DNA of 64,000 bases, from NCBI GenBank assembly GCA_019054805.1, contig JAHQIY010000002.1, positions 868,001 through 932,000 of the forward strand, written 5' to 3'. A program made the translations under genes and the position numbers. Below the pieces are notes generated by a model. That model made no database searches. It saw only the letters and a list, made by a program, of their open reading frames with translations, and was not told where the DNA came from. This document shows, piece after piece, positions 36,856 through 47,519 of the stretch (position 1 is the first letter of the stretch; each line of letters begins with the position of its first letter). The stretch is from Brachionus manjavacas. Lineage: Eukaryota; Rotifera; Eurotatoria; Ploima; Brachionidae.

Positions 36856-37842
36856 ATGAGCTTATTTGGCGAACTGCAATTTGGATTTTCGCGCGCTGTT
36901 TCCGATGATGAGGACGACGAATTTGCCCAAGTCGAACCGTAAATTAAAAAATTAATTTTGATGAGAAAAAAAACTAATTTAGAAATTTAGAAATTTAAAT
37001 ATCAAAAGAAAGATTCAGTGGTTGGAAGAAAGCACTGAAAAAATTCAAGTAGATGAGCTAATTCTGGCCGATGGTCCCATTGCTTGTGGTAAAGTAAACA
37101 ATCTTTAAAAAATCAAAAAAATTTAATACCGGTCCATCTAAGCTTTTTTGCATGTGTACCTTCTAAGCCATTTGAATGAGTCGGAAAAAAAGCTTTTGGG
37201 TCTGAGCGCTACAAACTCAGAATTTAAAGTGTTTCAGAACGATGACAAAGCCGACTCTGAATTGAATAGAATGCGAAAAAATCTCATCTATAAAGTGAAC
37301 AATTTGAACAACAAGTCTTATCTTATATGCGAGGTATTTACCAATTTGAAATCAAATGAATTTTATGACTGGATTGACCAGCTTTGGGAAAGAGTCAATT
37401 TTAAAGCTTGTACTATTCTTTGCAGTCAAAATCAAACAAGTTATTTTAGTTCGAATGGCCAGGAATTTCCGTGTGTTAAATTTTTGTCTTCGAATAAGGA
37501 AATGACCACCGCAGACAAATGCCAAAGATTAGAGGAACCAAATTTTTTGCAGAATTTACCGGCAGCATGTAATTTTTTATTAAAAAATAAATTTTTTCTT
37601 TTTTTTTATTTTCTCATTTTTTTTTAGTGATTCAATTCTGTGTTTTGAAAAAGTTGGATTTTACTGCGTTTGTGTGCTATTCACCTGCGATAAACGTGGA
37701 CATTCAATCGGTCAAAGAGACATTTAGTGGGGTGTCTGGTCTATTAAAAGATAACAGCATTTTCAGAAATGATGATTTGTCGAAAAAATGTCTTCTGAAT
37801 GTTGGAAATTTGGTAAACTCTGTCTCTGGTCTTTACATGTAA
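36856..37842 (+). CDS. PSMG1: Proteasome assembly chaperone 1
   Basis: Four exons starting MSLFGELQFGFSRAVSDDED, with introns at VEP|NLNIKRK, GPIAC|AFLHVYLL and LPAA|LIQFCVL. The first domain includes LIYKVNNLNNKSYLICEVFT and WERVNFKACTILCS; the best match to animal PSMG1 is LEEPNFLQNLPAA followed by the hydrophobic FTAFVCYSPAINVD. The protein ends SVSGLYM at 37842, about 275 residues in total. PSMG1 pairs with PSMG2 to scaffold 20S proteasome alpha-ring formation in the cytosol. It is divergent from TPI and convergent with the next gene, 89 bases away. Identification rests on remembered family pattern; the first exon boundary is less certain. Confidence 0.82.
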
Positions 37843-37931
37843 CACAAGGACATGAAAATACTCGATATTTATTTTTTAATTATTTTCTTTTTTTAGTTAT
37901 TTATTTTAAATAAAAAAATTGAAAAAAAATT

Positions 37932-38748
37932 CTATCTAAAAATTGACCAATTTCCGTTCTCAGTACCGTGACGTGTTTGTACACCCAATCGCTCTAATAA
38001 TTCAAATTTAATTTTGTGGAAAAAATTTTGCCGCTTAATGAATTACCTCTGTCCATCTTTTCCAAAATTGCTTTAGTTAATTGCGGTTTTTCAAACTGCG
38101 AATTTGAATTTAGATTTTCTTGGGAATTGAAAGGAACTCGGTTGTAAGTAGGCCCCTCTACGAATAATAATCTGTTGCCGTTTTCTCGAAAAGCTTGAGT
38201 TATGTTTGGCCACACTCCTCCGGCTCCCGAGCGACCTTTTCTATTCTCCCTATTAAAAATTAAATAAAATTTTTCCTATTAATAAATTTAATTGTAATAA
38301 CTGATTTTTTTCTTTGGATTTTTTGTTCATGTCAAATCTTTTCTCTGACCAATTTCTCATTAAAAATTCACGAACTATAGGACTTGAGGGTACCTCTCTC
38401 TTTGGCGATTTTTTGATCACTTCATTTTTTGAAACCAATGCCGGAAGTGTAAGCTCTTCGAAATGATAGCAACTTTTAGTCTGAAAGTCATTTAACTTTT
38501 GGATTAAAATTAATCTTTTTAACTATTGATTCTATAAATTTAGGCATTTACGTCAACATATGATTTTCCAATATCTGAATTTAATTCTTTTTCATCCATG
38601 AAGAACCAGGTGCTCATTTCGCCATAGCTTGTCCTGAATATAACAAAATTGTTAAAAATTTATTAAATATTTAAATTATAAACCTTTTAGGTCGAGCATT
38701 TATTTCATTTAGAGATCTAAGCGAGGCAGTAGTGGCGCTATTCAACAT
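37932..38748 (-). CDS. Unidentified conserved-looking protein, about 195 residues
   Basis: Five exons on the minus strand with consistent phases. It begins MLNSATTASLRSLNEINARP, then TSYGEMSTWFFMDEKELN, KSCYHFEELTLPALVSKNEV, a basic stretch (IKKSPKREVPSSPIVREFLM), RSGAGGVWPNITQAFRENGN, EKPQLTKAILEKMDRERLGV and QTRHGTENGNWSIFR at the stop. No signal peptide, membrane helix or domain that I recognise. Short aromatic motifs separated by charged, low-order segments suggest a scaffold or adaptor-type protein, but that is a guess. The 3' end converges on PSMG1. Confidence 0.65.
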
Positions 38749-39195
38749 GATCTAATTAACTCTTTATAATAATAATCCAAATAATAAAATAAAGTCAAAT
38801 AAAATAAACATCGAATTTTTTGTTTTGTTTTTTTAAATATTTGAAAACTTTGAAAAAAGAAATCCTTTTTAATTGTTAGTCGAAAATTTTTTGTTAAATT
38901 AAAGGTAAAGTTGCTAATCGTGAAAGACGAATGCTTAAATGCTTTTTAAATGTAAATGATATATTTTTAATATATTATTTTGGAAAATATAATGGAAATT
39001 TATTTGTTCTGACATAGACCTTTCTTAAATACTGTCTGAAAAAAATAATCCCGTTTACATAAACCATGGTAATAATGTGTATAAATTTATTTTTTTTTTC
39101 ACCTAAAGCTGTTTTTCTTTTTCAAAAAAGCATTTTAATATTAATTAGTTTTTTTATTATAAGAAAACAAAATTATTTTAATTGGTAAATAAAAA
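38749..39195. other. Spacer before the tRNA gene
   Basis: AT-rich; a T-rich run below 39190 on the minus strand (downstream of the tRNA) could act as the pol III terminator. Nothing else seen. Confidence 0.4.
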
Positions 39196-39266
39196 TGCAC
39201 TGGCCGGGAATCGAACCCGGGCCGCCCGCGTGGCAGGCGAGCATTCTACCACTGAACCACCAGTGC
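39196..39266 (-). tRNA. tRNA-Gly(GCC): tRNA-Gly (anticodon GCC)
   Basis: The minus strand gives a complete 71-base cloverleaf: acceptor GCACTGG/CCAGTGC with discriminator A, D arm TGGTTCAGTGGTAGAA (A box), anticodon stem-loop CGCCTGCCACGCG with GCC, and T arm CGGGTTCGATTCCCG (B box). There is no intron, and a T run follows on the minus strand for termination. The sequence is close to the metazoan consensus. Confidence 0.97.
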
Positions 39267-40024
39267 TTATGTTTGATTATGTTTTTTAAGTTTTAGGTGA
39301 TAGTTTGATAATTTAAAATAATCCATGACATAAAAAAAATAAAATATATTTGATTTTATTAATTGAATAGACCTGATTATGAAAAATATGCATTCTTAAG
39401 ATAAAATTAAATAAAATTAAATTCTAATTAAAAATAATCTTTAAAATAAAACTTTAAGCATTCAATGTGCTGATAAAAAAAGAAATTTAAAATCTGATTA
39501 CTTACTAAAATTTATTTTTTAATAAAATTAAAATTTTTATTTAACTAAATTTAAAGATTTATTATATACTATTTTAATTGTTGAATTTTTTTTACTACCC
39601 AAATTAAGATTTCTGAATTTCTAAGTTAATATTTTAGAATAATAAACAAAAATTATAATTATTGTTTTCATAAAAATCGATGAAAATTTCATCTACTTGA
39701 AGTTAAACCAATTAATTTTCTTAAGAATTCTACAAGTTTTTGTGTAAATTCTTTGTTGTTTTTTTTTAATTGAATTATATGGTCGTCAGCTTAGTTGGAT
39801 TCCAGAAATAAAAGTCTATGTGTAATAATACACGTAATGAAACCTAATTCTTAATATTTTAGCTCCGTTTTTTTTAAATTTGTATTTTTCATTAAATTTA
39901 TTTGGATCAATTTTTATTAAATAGATTTTAAATTACATATTATTTGCTTAGAAAAAAAGATAAAAACACCTATTCTTATTTGGAGTGCAAGCAGCATTTT
40001 AATTTATATAAAATTAAATTCATT
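39267..40024. other. AT-rich spacer
   Basis: No gene seen. Confidence 0.45.
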
Positions 40025-40790
40025 AAAAAAAAAATTTATAATAATAATAATAATAATAGTTAATATTCTACGGTCAATTTAGTTAATCTAAAATGACAAA
40101 GCAGGAAGACTTAAGTCCGGCTATAGTAGACTTTTTATTTTTTATTATTTCTACCGACATTATCCAGTCTGTTTTTGAACTGGTCAATCGAACTTGCTGT
40201 GACAACTGACGTTGGCAGCACATTTCATTTGTTCACTCCTCGGTTAAATAGAAAGTTTCGCCTTGCATCACATTTTGTTAGCTGAGAGCGAATGCGATGC
40301 TTTGCTCCCCTTACTCCTCCACTTGGTCCTTCATTATTAACTGAACTCATAAATTCCGCATCATAATGCCAATTGACATGATTATATTTGCTTTGAATTT
40401 TATAAAATTGAATCAGATCTCCACGCTCTCGCTTTTCTTTTAGAGTTTCCAATCTTAAATTAGCTAACCTTGACTCATAATTCAAACTTCTTATCTGTGG
40501 GACAAATTTCGTTGCTCGTCTTTGTACTTGTTCTAGTCGAAATGTATCCTTTTTTAAATAAGGATTCCAAGCAGGCACACAGTATTTAAGATGGAGTCTA
40601 ACACATGCTTTGTAAAGTTTCAAAAATGATTGAGCATCCCAATACTCAAATGTTTTCTTGAGCATACCAAGCATGTACACAGCTATAAATTTGATCATTC
40701 CATTTGAGTTTGTTATTCTCCATTACGCCAAGATCGCGCTCAGTGGTAGTCTCAGCTGATCCAACTATAGTTTCCAGAATTTAATTCTAA
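40025..40790 (-). mobile_element. LINE family A, 5'-truncated copy
   Basis: Minus strand: VGSAETTTERDLGV (end of the RT domain, with the E-x-D-L-G-V motif), a frameshift near 40680, then AWNPYLKKDTFRLEQVQRRA, TKFVPQIRSLNYESRL, KEKRERGDLIQFYKIQSKYN and FLFNRGVNK. Next a TGA stands where W is expected before NVLPTSVVTASSIDQFKNRL, with the final stop near 40135. The 3' end is a (TAA)n run at 40040-40060. The W-to-stop change and frameshift mark it as dead. Confidence 0.8.
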
Positions 40791-41578
40791 ATAAATTGGA
40801 TCTATTTGGAAATTTAATTTAAAAATTCAAATAATAGTTTTTTACGAAGAAGAAAATAAAAATTGATTTTTCAAACAAAAGATTTTAAAATTTAATTTTT
40901 AAAATAATTTTTTTAAACTATCGCCTTTTTTTATATATTGAAATTAATTTTTTTTTATTTTGAAATTTAAAATTTTAATGAAGATTGCTCAAAAAATAAT
41001 TAAAAGAAATTTAAAATAAAATTTAAATTTTTAATTAAACAGAATTGATTTTGATTATGTTTTTTAACCATTTTAAATTAAAATTTAATAGTTTTTGTAA
41101 ACAAATTTAAAAGTCTTAAAATAATTGAATGAATATTTTCGAATAAAAAATTTCTGTTTAGAATTTTACCAAAAAATTATTCTAATTTAAAAAATTTTTA
41201 ATCTGTTTTGGATAAAAAAAATTGATCAAAAATCGAGTATTAAAATAATTTAAATTTTTATTTCGAAAACAATATTGTATAGTTTTCTTTATTTTCTTAC
41301 ATAAATCAAAAGAATTTAATTCATAAAAGGTTTCAAATAATATTTGTACTTTTTTTTCTGATTTTAAATGGGAATATTTTTTTTGATCTACATAAAAAAT
41401 TTTTCGATTAATACATTTTTTTTATTAACATAAAAAATATTTATGATAACCGAAAATAATGTTTTTATATCTTAAAAAATTTCATTGTATACTATTAAAT
41501 AAATTAAATGATTTGTTAAAAAAATAAAAATTTTTATTATTTATTGAAATTAATATAGAAAAAAAATAACTGAAAAAA
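40791..41578. other. AT-rich spacer
   Basis: No gene seen. Confidence 0.45.
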
Positions 41579-41887
41579 TTAATTATTTGTTATTTTGCGA
41601 ACCTTTTGGTCTACCTGGTCTTTTTTAACAATTGACTGAGTGACTGAAGACTCTTGTGCGTTACCAGAAGTAGATGGTTCTACTTGAATTGTTGATGAAG
41701 TTTTATCTATTTGATTACAAACAATTCTCTTAGTTGGTGGTTCTTGGATTATATCAACTTCATCTTCGCTCGATTCATCATCTATTATTTTTTCACCATC
41801 TTGAAATTCAAGGGCTCTTTTGGCTTTAGTAGGTCTACCACGTTTTCGCTTCTCGCCTATAGGGACATTTTTAGCTTCTATATTTTT
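41579..41887 (-). pseudogene. AT-hook protein fragment, probably transposon-derived
   Basis: An open minus-strand frame of about 100 codons: GEKRKRGRPTKAKRALEFQD, an AT-hook (RGRP core), then acidic DDESSEDEVDIIQEPPTKR and a Ser/Thr-rich end before a stop at 41579. The K-R-G-R-P-x-K-A-x-x-A-L linker is common in MULE/FLYWCH-type transposon proteins. There is no start codon of its own: the frame runs into the (CTA)n tail of the LINE at 41888, suggesting the LINE inserted into or next to this gene. Confidence 0.4.
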
Positions 41888-42215
41888 CAGTAGTAGTAGT
41901 AGTAGTTTTTGCTGCAGCAACTAACATGAGTGTCAGAGCACATCACCGCTGATTGGCCGTGTAGAGCTGTAGCAGCCGATTCCATTGAACTCAATTAAAG
42001 CCAATTTAAAATTAGCGGTTGACTTAGATTTCACCACATTTTCTGGCAACTTATTCCAATGCGGAACTACTCTGTTTGAGAAAAAAACATGCCTGGCGCA
42101 TTCCATTCACAAATTTGTACATTTCAATCAAGTCCACTCTCACTCTTCTTTCACTCAGCTTTGTCAGTCCTAATTTCGTCAGCCTCATTTCATACGACAT
42201 TTATCTTACAGACAA
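41888..42215 (-). mobile_element. LINE family B, 3' end with (CTA)n tail
   Basis: Minus strand pieces MSYEMRLTKLGLTKLSERRV, RVDLIEMYKFVNG, then NRVVPHWNKLPENVVKSKST and ANFKLALIEFNGIG match LINE C-terminal coding. The 3' end has CTGCAGCAAAAACTACTACT. Frameshifted, and related to 47520-47955 and 60713-62300. Confidence 0.7.
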
Positions 42216-43246
42216 AGGTATTTTTGTTGCGATTTGATAATCGAAACAAAAAACTAGATATAAAAAGTAATAGTTGCTAACTTATTAGTCTGGAAAGTAA
42301 GTAAGAAATTATCGGCTTGTCTAACCTCTTCAAATTTAGCTTGAAAAAATTCACCGTCAGAATTGGTTTGTATTGCTGAGCTAAATTGTCAACAGGTAAA
42401 ATTTAAAAATTTACTTAGCCAAACGACAATTTTCAAATTCAATGGAGAAATCTAGACTTGTCTAGGAAAACTGTTGGAACATATAGCCTAATCGAGATTT
42501 TATAGTTATTTAGAACAAAACTCATTATTAAATCAGGAACAATCAGGTTTTAAAAAAAAATAGACGAACCACTGATAATCTTTTCTTCCTTATTCAAAAA
42601 TTGATGAATCATTTAAAATAAAGAAAGAAAAAATTTTGTTCCCTATTTTTGATATATCCAAAGGGTTTGATAGGAATAGATGATGGTCTTATTTAAAAAC
42701 TAATAAAAATGAACCTTCCCATTTTTCCTAATACATTAGACTGATTCATTCTTAGACTCAAGATCATTTAAAGTAGATGTAAATGTTCATATAAGTGATA
42801 AATACTGCAGGTGTTCGTCAATGCTCAGTAATTAGTCCATTTTTATCAATGATATCGCTAAAAAAAAAACAAATAGTGAATACTCTGTTTTTGCTTACGA
42901 CTTGATTACATTCTGGATTTTTAAGAAAAAAATAAACATAGAAAAAAAAGAAACAAACACTTAAACAAATTAGAAAAAAGGTCTCTTCAGGTAGAGGATA
43001 AAAATATCTGCTGAAAATTCTTGCTTCATTGTTTTCACTAAATATGATCAAGAAAATATTCACTTAAAACTAAAGATATAATGAAATAAAATTGAGAATC
43101 AAAAGGAAATCAAGTTCTTAAGTATAAAATTTTATTCAAAATTTACCTTTATCCATAAAAATAATGCCGCAGTAGAACTTGAATTTTATAAGTTTTTAAT
43201 CGAAAAATATAAAAAATGAATTTTTTAATATATTTTATTTCTTGAT

Positions 43247-43494
43247 CTCTGGTGCTGCACCAAATGCATAATTCAAAAAATTATTTTTTATTTTTTACTT
43301 TAAAATCGAGTCCTGGTGACGCATTAAACTAAGGCTTTCAGTGTTTGATGCGGACCTAAACGCGTGATTACGCTATTAGAGCATGCGCTCAAAGTTAACA
43401 ATATAATAGCATGGTCCAGATGTACTTTGGTGCATGGTCCAAAGGCGTGTTTTAACTTGTGGTGCAGCATAATCGAACGAGGGAATACGGTACT
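43247..43494. mobile_element. Partial foldback-type element
   Basis: The right end, GGTGCAGCATAATCGAACGA then GGGAATACGGTACTT (43461-43495), is nearly identical to the right end of the element at 43791-44868. The interior carries more GGTGC-GCA motifs (43251, 43315, 43347, 43429). There is no matching left arm, so it is a deleted or solo copy. The adjoining LINE has lost several hundred bases at this point. Confidence 0.55.
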
Positions 43495-43790
43495 TCATGA
43501 GGCCTTTAATAAACTTAAACTCTTAACTGTCTCGAATAGACTTTTTGAATTGAGCGAAAGACATGTAGCCGGACAATTGCGATATTCTGTTCCATTGTTT
43601 GTCAAGTTGATTAATAAAACGGGTTTTATGCTGCAGGTATATCGAACACTCGACTCCATTGTGTAATTGCTATCTCACTCAACTGTTCAATACTTAAACA
43701 TGTTGCGCCTGTCATTAATTTTTCAATTTATCTATTTTAATTGTCTTTTAAAATATTAATTTTTACTTATTATACTTTAATCTTACATTT

Positions 43791-44868
43791 ACCTTATTCC
43801 CTTGTTCGATAATGCAGCGCCACAACCTAGAACACATCATTGGCGCAGGCGCTATACTAAATCTCGCCCATGTTAAATTCAACTTAACTTGTGTTGCATG
43901 CGCCAAAACCGTATTTCGGGTTGTGGCGATGCACTATATCCAGGGTTTTGAGAATGGTGCTGCATTATTTAAGTTTAGCAAAGGGATAATATTTAAAATA
44001 AAAAAGAATTTTTTTTAATTATGTATTTGGTGCGGCATTAAAGTTTAAAAATAAAAAAGAATTTAAAATTAAAAAAAATAAAAATTTTAATAAAAAAGAA
44101 ATTGAACTCGGTTTGTGGTGCGGCTTCATTCGTAAAAAAAATGCTATTTTTAATTTAAATAAAAAAACGACTCCAAAAATAGACTTATTTATAGAACTCA
44201 GAAAGAAAGAATTAATAAAAAAGAATAAGAATAAGATTTGTGATGGCCTGTTCGCCATGACTAAATTGCTAGCTGGTGTTGCATTATTACTTGACAATGA
44301 AGTCCTAGCTGATGATGCATTACTATCTGATGATGTATTAATAGTTGATGATGTATTACTAGGTGATGATGCAGTGGTGGGCGAATTTGTGAATTAATTA
44401 ATTAATTTTTGAATTTGTTCGCAAAATACAAACTTTTAACTGAATTCAACTCTTATTTATACATTTATTTTAAGCTTAATTCTAAAATGCTCAAAATTAC
44501 TGTGTCATCATTAAAATTCATATATATGATGCTGCACCACTACTTGAATCGTATATTAGAATAATAATTAAAATTATTTTTTTTTATTGCAATTTTTCCT
44601 TTATTTTAATTTTTAATGCTGCACCAAATATAAAATAAAAAAATATTGTCTTGAATTATTTTTATATTTTCTTTTTAAATCATTCAAAAAATGCAGCACC
44701 ATTCTCAAGACCCTGGATATAGTGCATCGCCACAACCCAAAATACGGTTTTGGCGCATGCAACACAAGTTAAGTTGAATTTAACATGGGCGAGATTTAGT
44801 ATAGCGCCTGCGCCAATGATGTGTTCTAGGTTGTGGCGCTGCATTATCGAACAAGGGAATACGGTACT
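43791..44868. mobile_element. Foldback/MULE-like DNA element with about 170-base inverted arms
   Basis: The left arm 43795-43964 and right arm 44692-44861 are reverse complements with two differences seen by eye (in ATTTCGGG and GGGTTTTGAG). They are flanked by the direct repeat TTACATTT at 43783-43790 and 44869-44876, an apparent 8-base target-site duplication, and sit inside a LINE 3' untranslated region. The interior has no transposase but repeats the motif GGTGC-GCATTA at 43956, 44030, 44117, 44275, 44308, and inverted at 44527, 44619 and 44691. Long arms and 8-9-base duplications occur in Mutator-like and foldback elements; assignment is inferred. An open frame at 44113-44397 is low-complexity and probably not a gene. 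Confidence 0.85.
44305..44385 (+). repeat. 18-base tandem repeat inside the foldback element
   Basis: CTGATGATGCATTACTAT, CTGATGATGTATTAATAG, TTGATGATGTATTACTAG and GTGATGATGCAGTGG: about 3.8 diverged units that preserve an L-x-x-D-D reading pattern by repetition. Confidence 0.75.
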
Positions 44869-44945
44869 TTACATTTTTATTTTAATTTTTCTTGATTTTT
44901 TTTAATCTTTGCTCGACACAGATAAAAAAGAATAAAAAAATATAT

Positions 44946-46180
44946 AATTGTTTCCTCTTTTTTTCTTGAAGCTTCTTGTTATATGTACCAGACCAAATTC
45001 ATTATTCAACTAAATGAATTTTTTTACTATATTAAGGACCAAAGGACTAAAATAAAACCTAAAATAAAACTTGATTTTTAGATAGAAACATAGATTTTTT
45101 ATTAAAAAATAATGCTGATTAAAGAAAATGCTCTTTATCATTTAAGTTATACTTTCAAAAAAAACTATGCCTAGATATTGGTAAATACATAAAAATATTT
45201 ACAAAAAATAACTTGACCAAAATTTAAAAATTATTCTAATAAAAAAAAATTAATTTACCTAAATCCTCATTTTTTGGTTGTAAAATTTTTTTAAATCAAT
45301 TTGAAAACCTTATGCGCTACAGAAGGACCAAATTTTAATTTTTTGCATTTGTCACAAATAAATCTCGATTTTTTTTTATTTATTTTACTTAATTTGTTAC
45401 CTTTGTTTGAAGATAATAGAAAGTCATGCTCAGTGCCGGCTAAGGACTTTCTAAAAGCAATTAGAATAATAGGAGTTTTGACTTTACGCTTTTATTCACC
45501 ATTTCCTGTTTCTTGCCAAATTCAATTTTCAGTCATTCTCTCTCCATAAATTCTTGCTTTGAGAGGAATAATTGGGCACAAAACACCCATTGCATAAACT
45601 AAACAAATAAAAGCAAGCAAGTTTCCTAACAACAAGGAGAAGTCAAAAATTATAAGAAATACTGATGGTGTGATATAGCGACATCTATGTCGATATCACT
45701 TGAAAGTTGATTAGCTTAACCATGACCGTTTAAGTTAACAAGGAGCTTAGATAGCTGCTCCAATACGTCTTACGACAAGATCGGATACACGGGCCCAAGG
45801 GTACTAATGTAAACATTACAGATGGTTTGGTCAAATTTATCTGACATGTAGCATGTTTTGATTGTCGACCTTTCTCATTAAAGTTAATCATTTTATACGA
45901 CTTGTCTCTTCTTCATATTTCAAGCTTGACCAAATCGTTCTATTTTTCGAATTTTTATTTATGTAAGTTTCTTCATTCTCAGAGTCTTCAAAGGAATAAT
46001 TTTATTCAAGTAGAATTTGAAATTTTAACGGGTAGTTAGTATGTTCTACAATTTGTATTACACAAAAAAATTCAATATTTTTGGTGGGTTAAAAAAAGCT
46101 TTTAAAATAAATTCTAAAAAATTTTTAAATATTTAGATTAATCGGTCCATCCTATCAAAACTTTTAAACAAACTAATAAA
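44946..46180. other. Spacer with one imperfect hairpin
   Basis: A GC-richer block lies at 45640-45870. Within it 45670-45699 (GTGATATAGCGACAT, 2-base loop, ATGTCGATATCAC) forms an imperfect palindrome. No gene recognised. Confidence 0.4.
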
Positions 46181-46186
46181 ATTTTT

Positions 46187-46260
46187 CAGCATACCCATTT
46201 TTTATCCCAGCATTCTATACTTATTAGCACACTTTTTGCTGAAAAACATACTTGCCTTTT
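46187..46260 (-). repeat. Left array of GTATGCTAA-type motifs
   Basis: Inverted units CAGCATACC, AGCATTCTATAC, TTAGCACAC and TGCTGAAAAACATAC, spaced about 17-20 bases. They mirror the right array at 48211-48295. Confidence 0.5.
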
Positions 46261-46344
46261 TAAAACAATTAAAAAAGAGTCTAGTATACTGAATTTTTGA
46301 AATAAATGAAGATGTTTACATAAAAAAATATATATTAATTTTAG

Positions 46345-46600
46345 TCAATCTGGGTAAATGTTTAAATATAATATTAGAAAGTCCGATTCGATTATATCGC
46401 AAAATGTTGTGCTGTTTAGCTTTTGTTCCGGAAATTGATGTTATTGACACCTTTGAAAAACTACAACTAGATGTTCCGAAAGAACTGGCTGATTTATATA
46501 AATATTTTGAATCAACTTATATTGGAAATAAACCGAGGAAAACGCTCGAGACCAAAGAAGAAAGGCTCCACGATTTGATTTAGAATTATGGAACGTTTAG
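46345..46600 (+). pseudogene. MULE-like transposase C-terminal fragment
   Basis: Open frame SPIRLYRKMLCCLAFVPEID, VIDTFEKLQLDVPKEL, ADLYKYFESTYIGNKPRKTL. After a one-base shift it continues APRFDLELWN. The order (R)MLxxLAFVP, x-D-x-F-E-x-L, YFExTYIG and x-F-x-x-ELWN is typical of MULE-domain transposases of animal Mutator-like elements. The catalytic Asp/Glu residues lie upstream and are absent. The ELWN end lies inside a perfect-looking palindrome, after which similarity stops. Confidence 0.6.
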
Positions 46601-46628
46601 TAAACGTTCCATAAATCTAAATCAAATC
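46572..46628. repeat. 27-base-arm palindrome at the transposase break point
   Basis: The left arm 46572-46598 and right arm 46602-46628 pair with one mismatch around the 3-base loop AGT; the centre reads TGGAACGTTTAGTAAACGTT. A second perfect palindrome, AAAGTTATGATAACTTT, follows at 46638-46654. Confidence 0.85.
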
Positions 46629-46650
46629 ATAAAAATTAAAGTTATGATAA

Positions 46651-46775
46651 CTTTAAGAAGGGAAGAAAACTTATTTTTTAAATATCTTTTTAAAAAATTC
46701 CCATTTCGAATACTTTTTGGCGACTTACTCCCGGGAAATCATTCGAAATTAAAATTCGGGAAGACTTTTTGAATA
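46651..46775 (+). repeat. Direct repeat 1 of a 125-base pair
   Basis: CTTTAAGAAG...GGCGACTTACTCCCGGGAAA...CTTTTTGAATA is repeated in the same orientation at 48040-48160 with small indels. The pair encloses the satellite and a LINE B fragment. Confidence 0.75.
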
Positions 46776-46997
46776 CAGTCGACTTGCTTTAATCCAAAAC
46801 TCTTTTATACGTAAATTCGGCATTCGTACGTTTTTCTCCAGTCCCTACCCCCTTTCCAATACTTTCAATACAAATTTCTTGGCTTGGATGACTTTCATTG
46901 TTTTTACAAGTTGGATAAACAACTTTAATAGTTATATTAAGCGAACTGATCTGGAAAAAAAAGTTCTTTTATTAATTGATTTCAATTTTTCAATTTT

Positions 46998-47455
46998 TAT
47001 TTTTCCAAGAATAATTGATTTGATTAATGATACCAAAAACAATTTGAATCATGGGTAATAAGTTAGGTCAAAAATTACTAAAAGTAAATAGCAAAAAGGG
47101 TTGAAAAAACCCTTGGGCTTTTGAGTGTCAAACAATAATTTATTTTTTATTGTAATAATTTAAAACTATCATAAATTTCAATTTTTCCAAGAATAATTGA
47201 TTTGATTAATGATACCAAAAACAATTTGAATCATGGGTAATAAGTTAGGTCAAAAATTACTAAAAGTAAATAGCAAAAAGGGTTGAAAAAACCCTTGGGC
47301 TTTTGAGTGTCAAACAATAATTTATTTTTTATTGTAATAATTTAAAACTATCATAAATTTCAATTTTTCCAAGAATAATTGATTTGATTAATGATACCAA
47401 AAACAATTTGAATCATGGGTAATAAGTTAGGTCAAAAATTACTAAAAGTAAAAAT
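46998..47455 (+). repeat. 182-base tandem satellite, about 2.5 units
   Basis: CCAAGAATAATTGATTTG starts at 47005, 47187 and 47369, exactly 182 bases apart; units are almost identical. Each unit carries the hairpin AGGGTTGAAAAAACCCTT, then GGGCTTTTGAGTGTCAAAC. The array breaks at about 47455, shortly before a LINE B insertion. Confidence 0.9.
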
Positions 47456-47519
47456 TTTACTCCAATTAAGAAAATATTGTAAACAATACACAATAATTAA
47501 TTCCTAAAATTAGTTCTTT

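Larger units (their letters stand above)
42470..44945 (+). mobile_element. LINE family C copy split by two foldback-type insertions
   Basis: Degenerate RT pieces at 42500-42910: LFPIFDISKGFDR, LDSRSFKVDVNVHISDKY and FINDIAKKKTNSEYSVFAYD. The C-terminal part resumes at 43487-43680: HEAFNKLKLLTVSNRLFELS then YRTLDSIV. The 3' end appears only after the foldback element, at about 44905-44940 (TTTGCTCGACACAGATAAAA). So 43247-43494 and 43791-44868 are later insertions. Confidence 0.7.

Noticed and set aside
44113-44397. 94-codon open frame in the foldback element
   Set aside because: It depends on an 18-base tandem repeat and has no family resemblance; it looks like a by-product of repeated sequence.
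46998-47455. 182-base repeats as a CRISPR array
   Set aside because: Units are contiguous and near-identical with no spacers, and the genome is eukaryotic.
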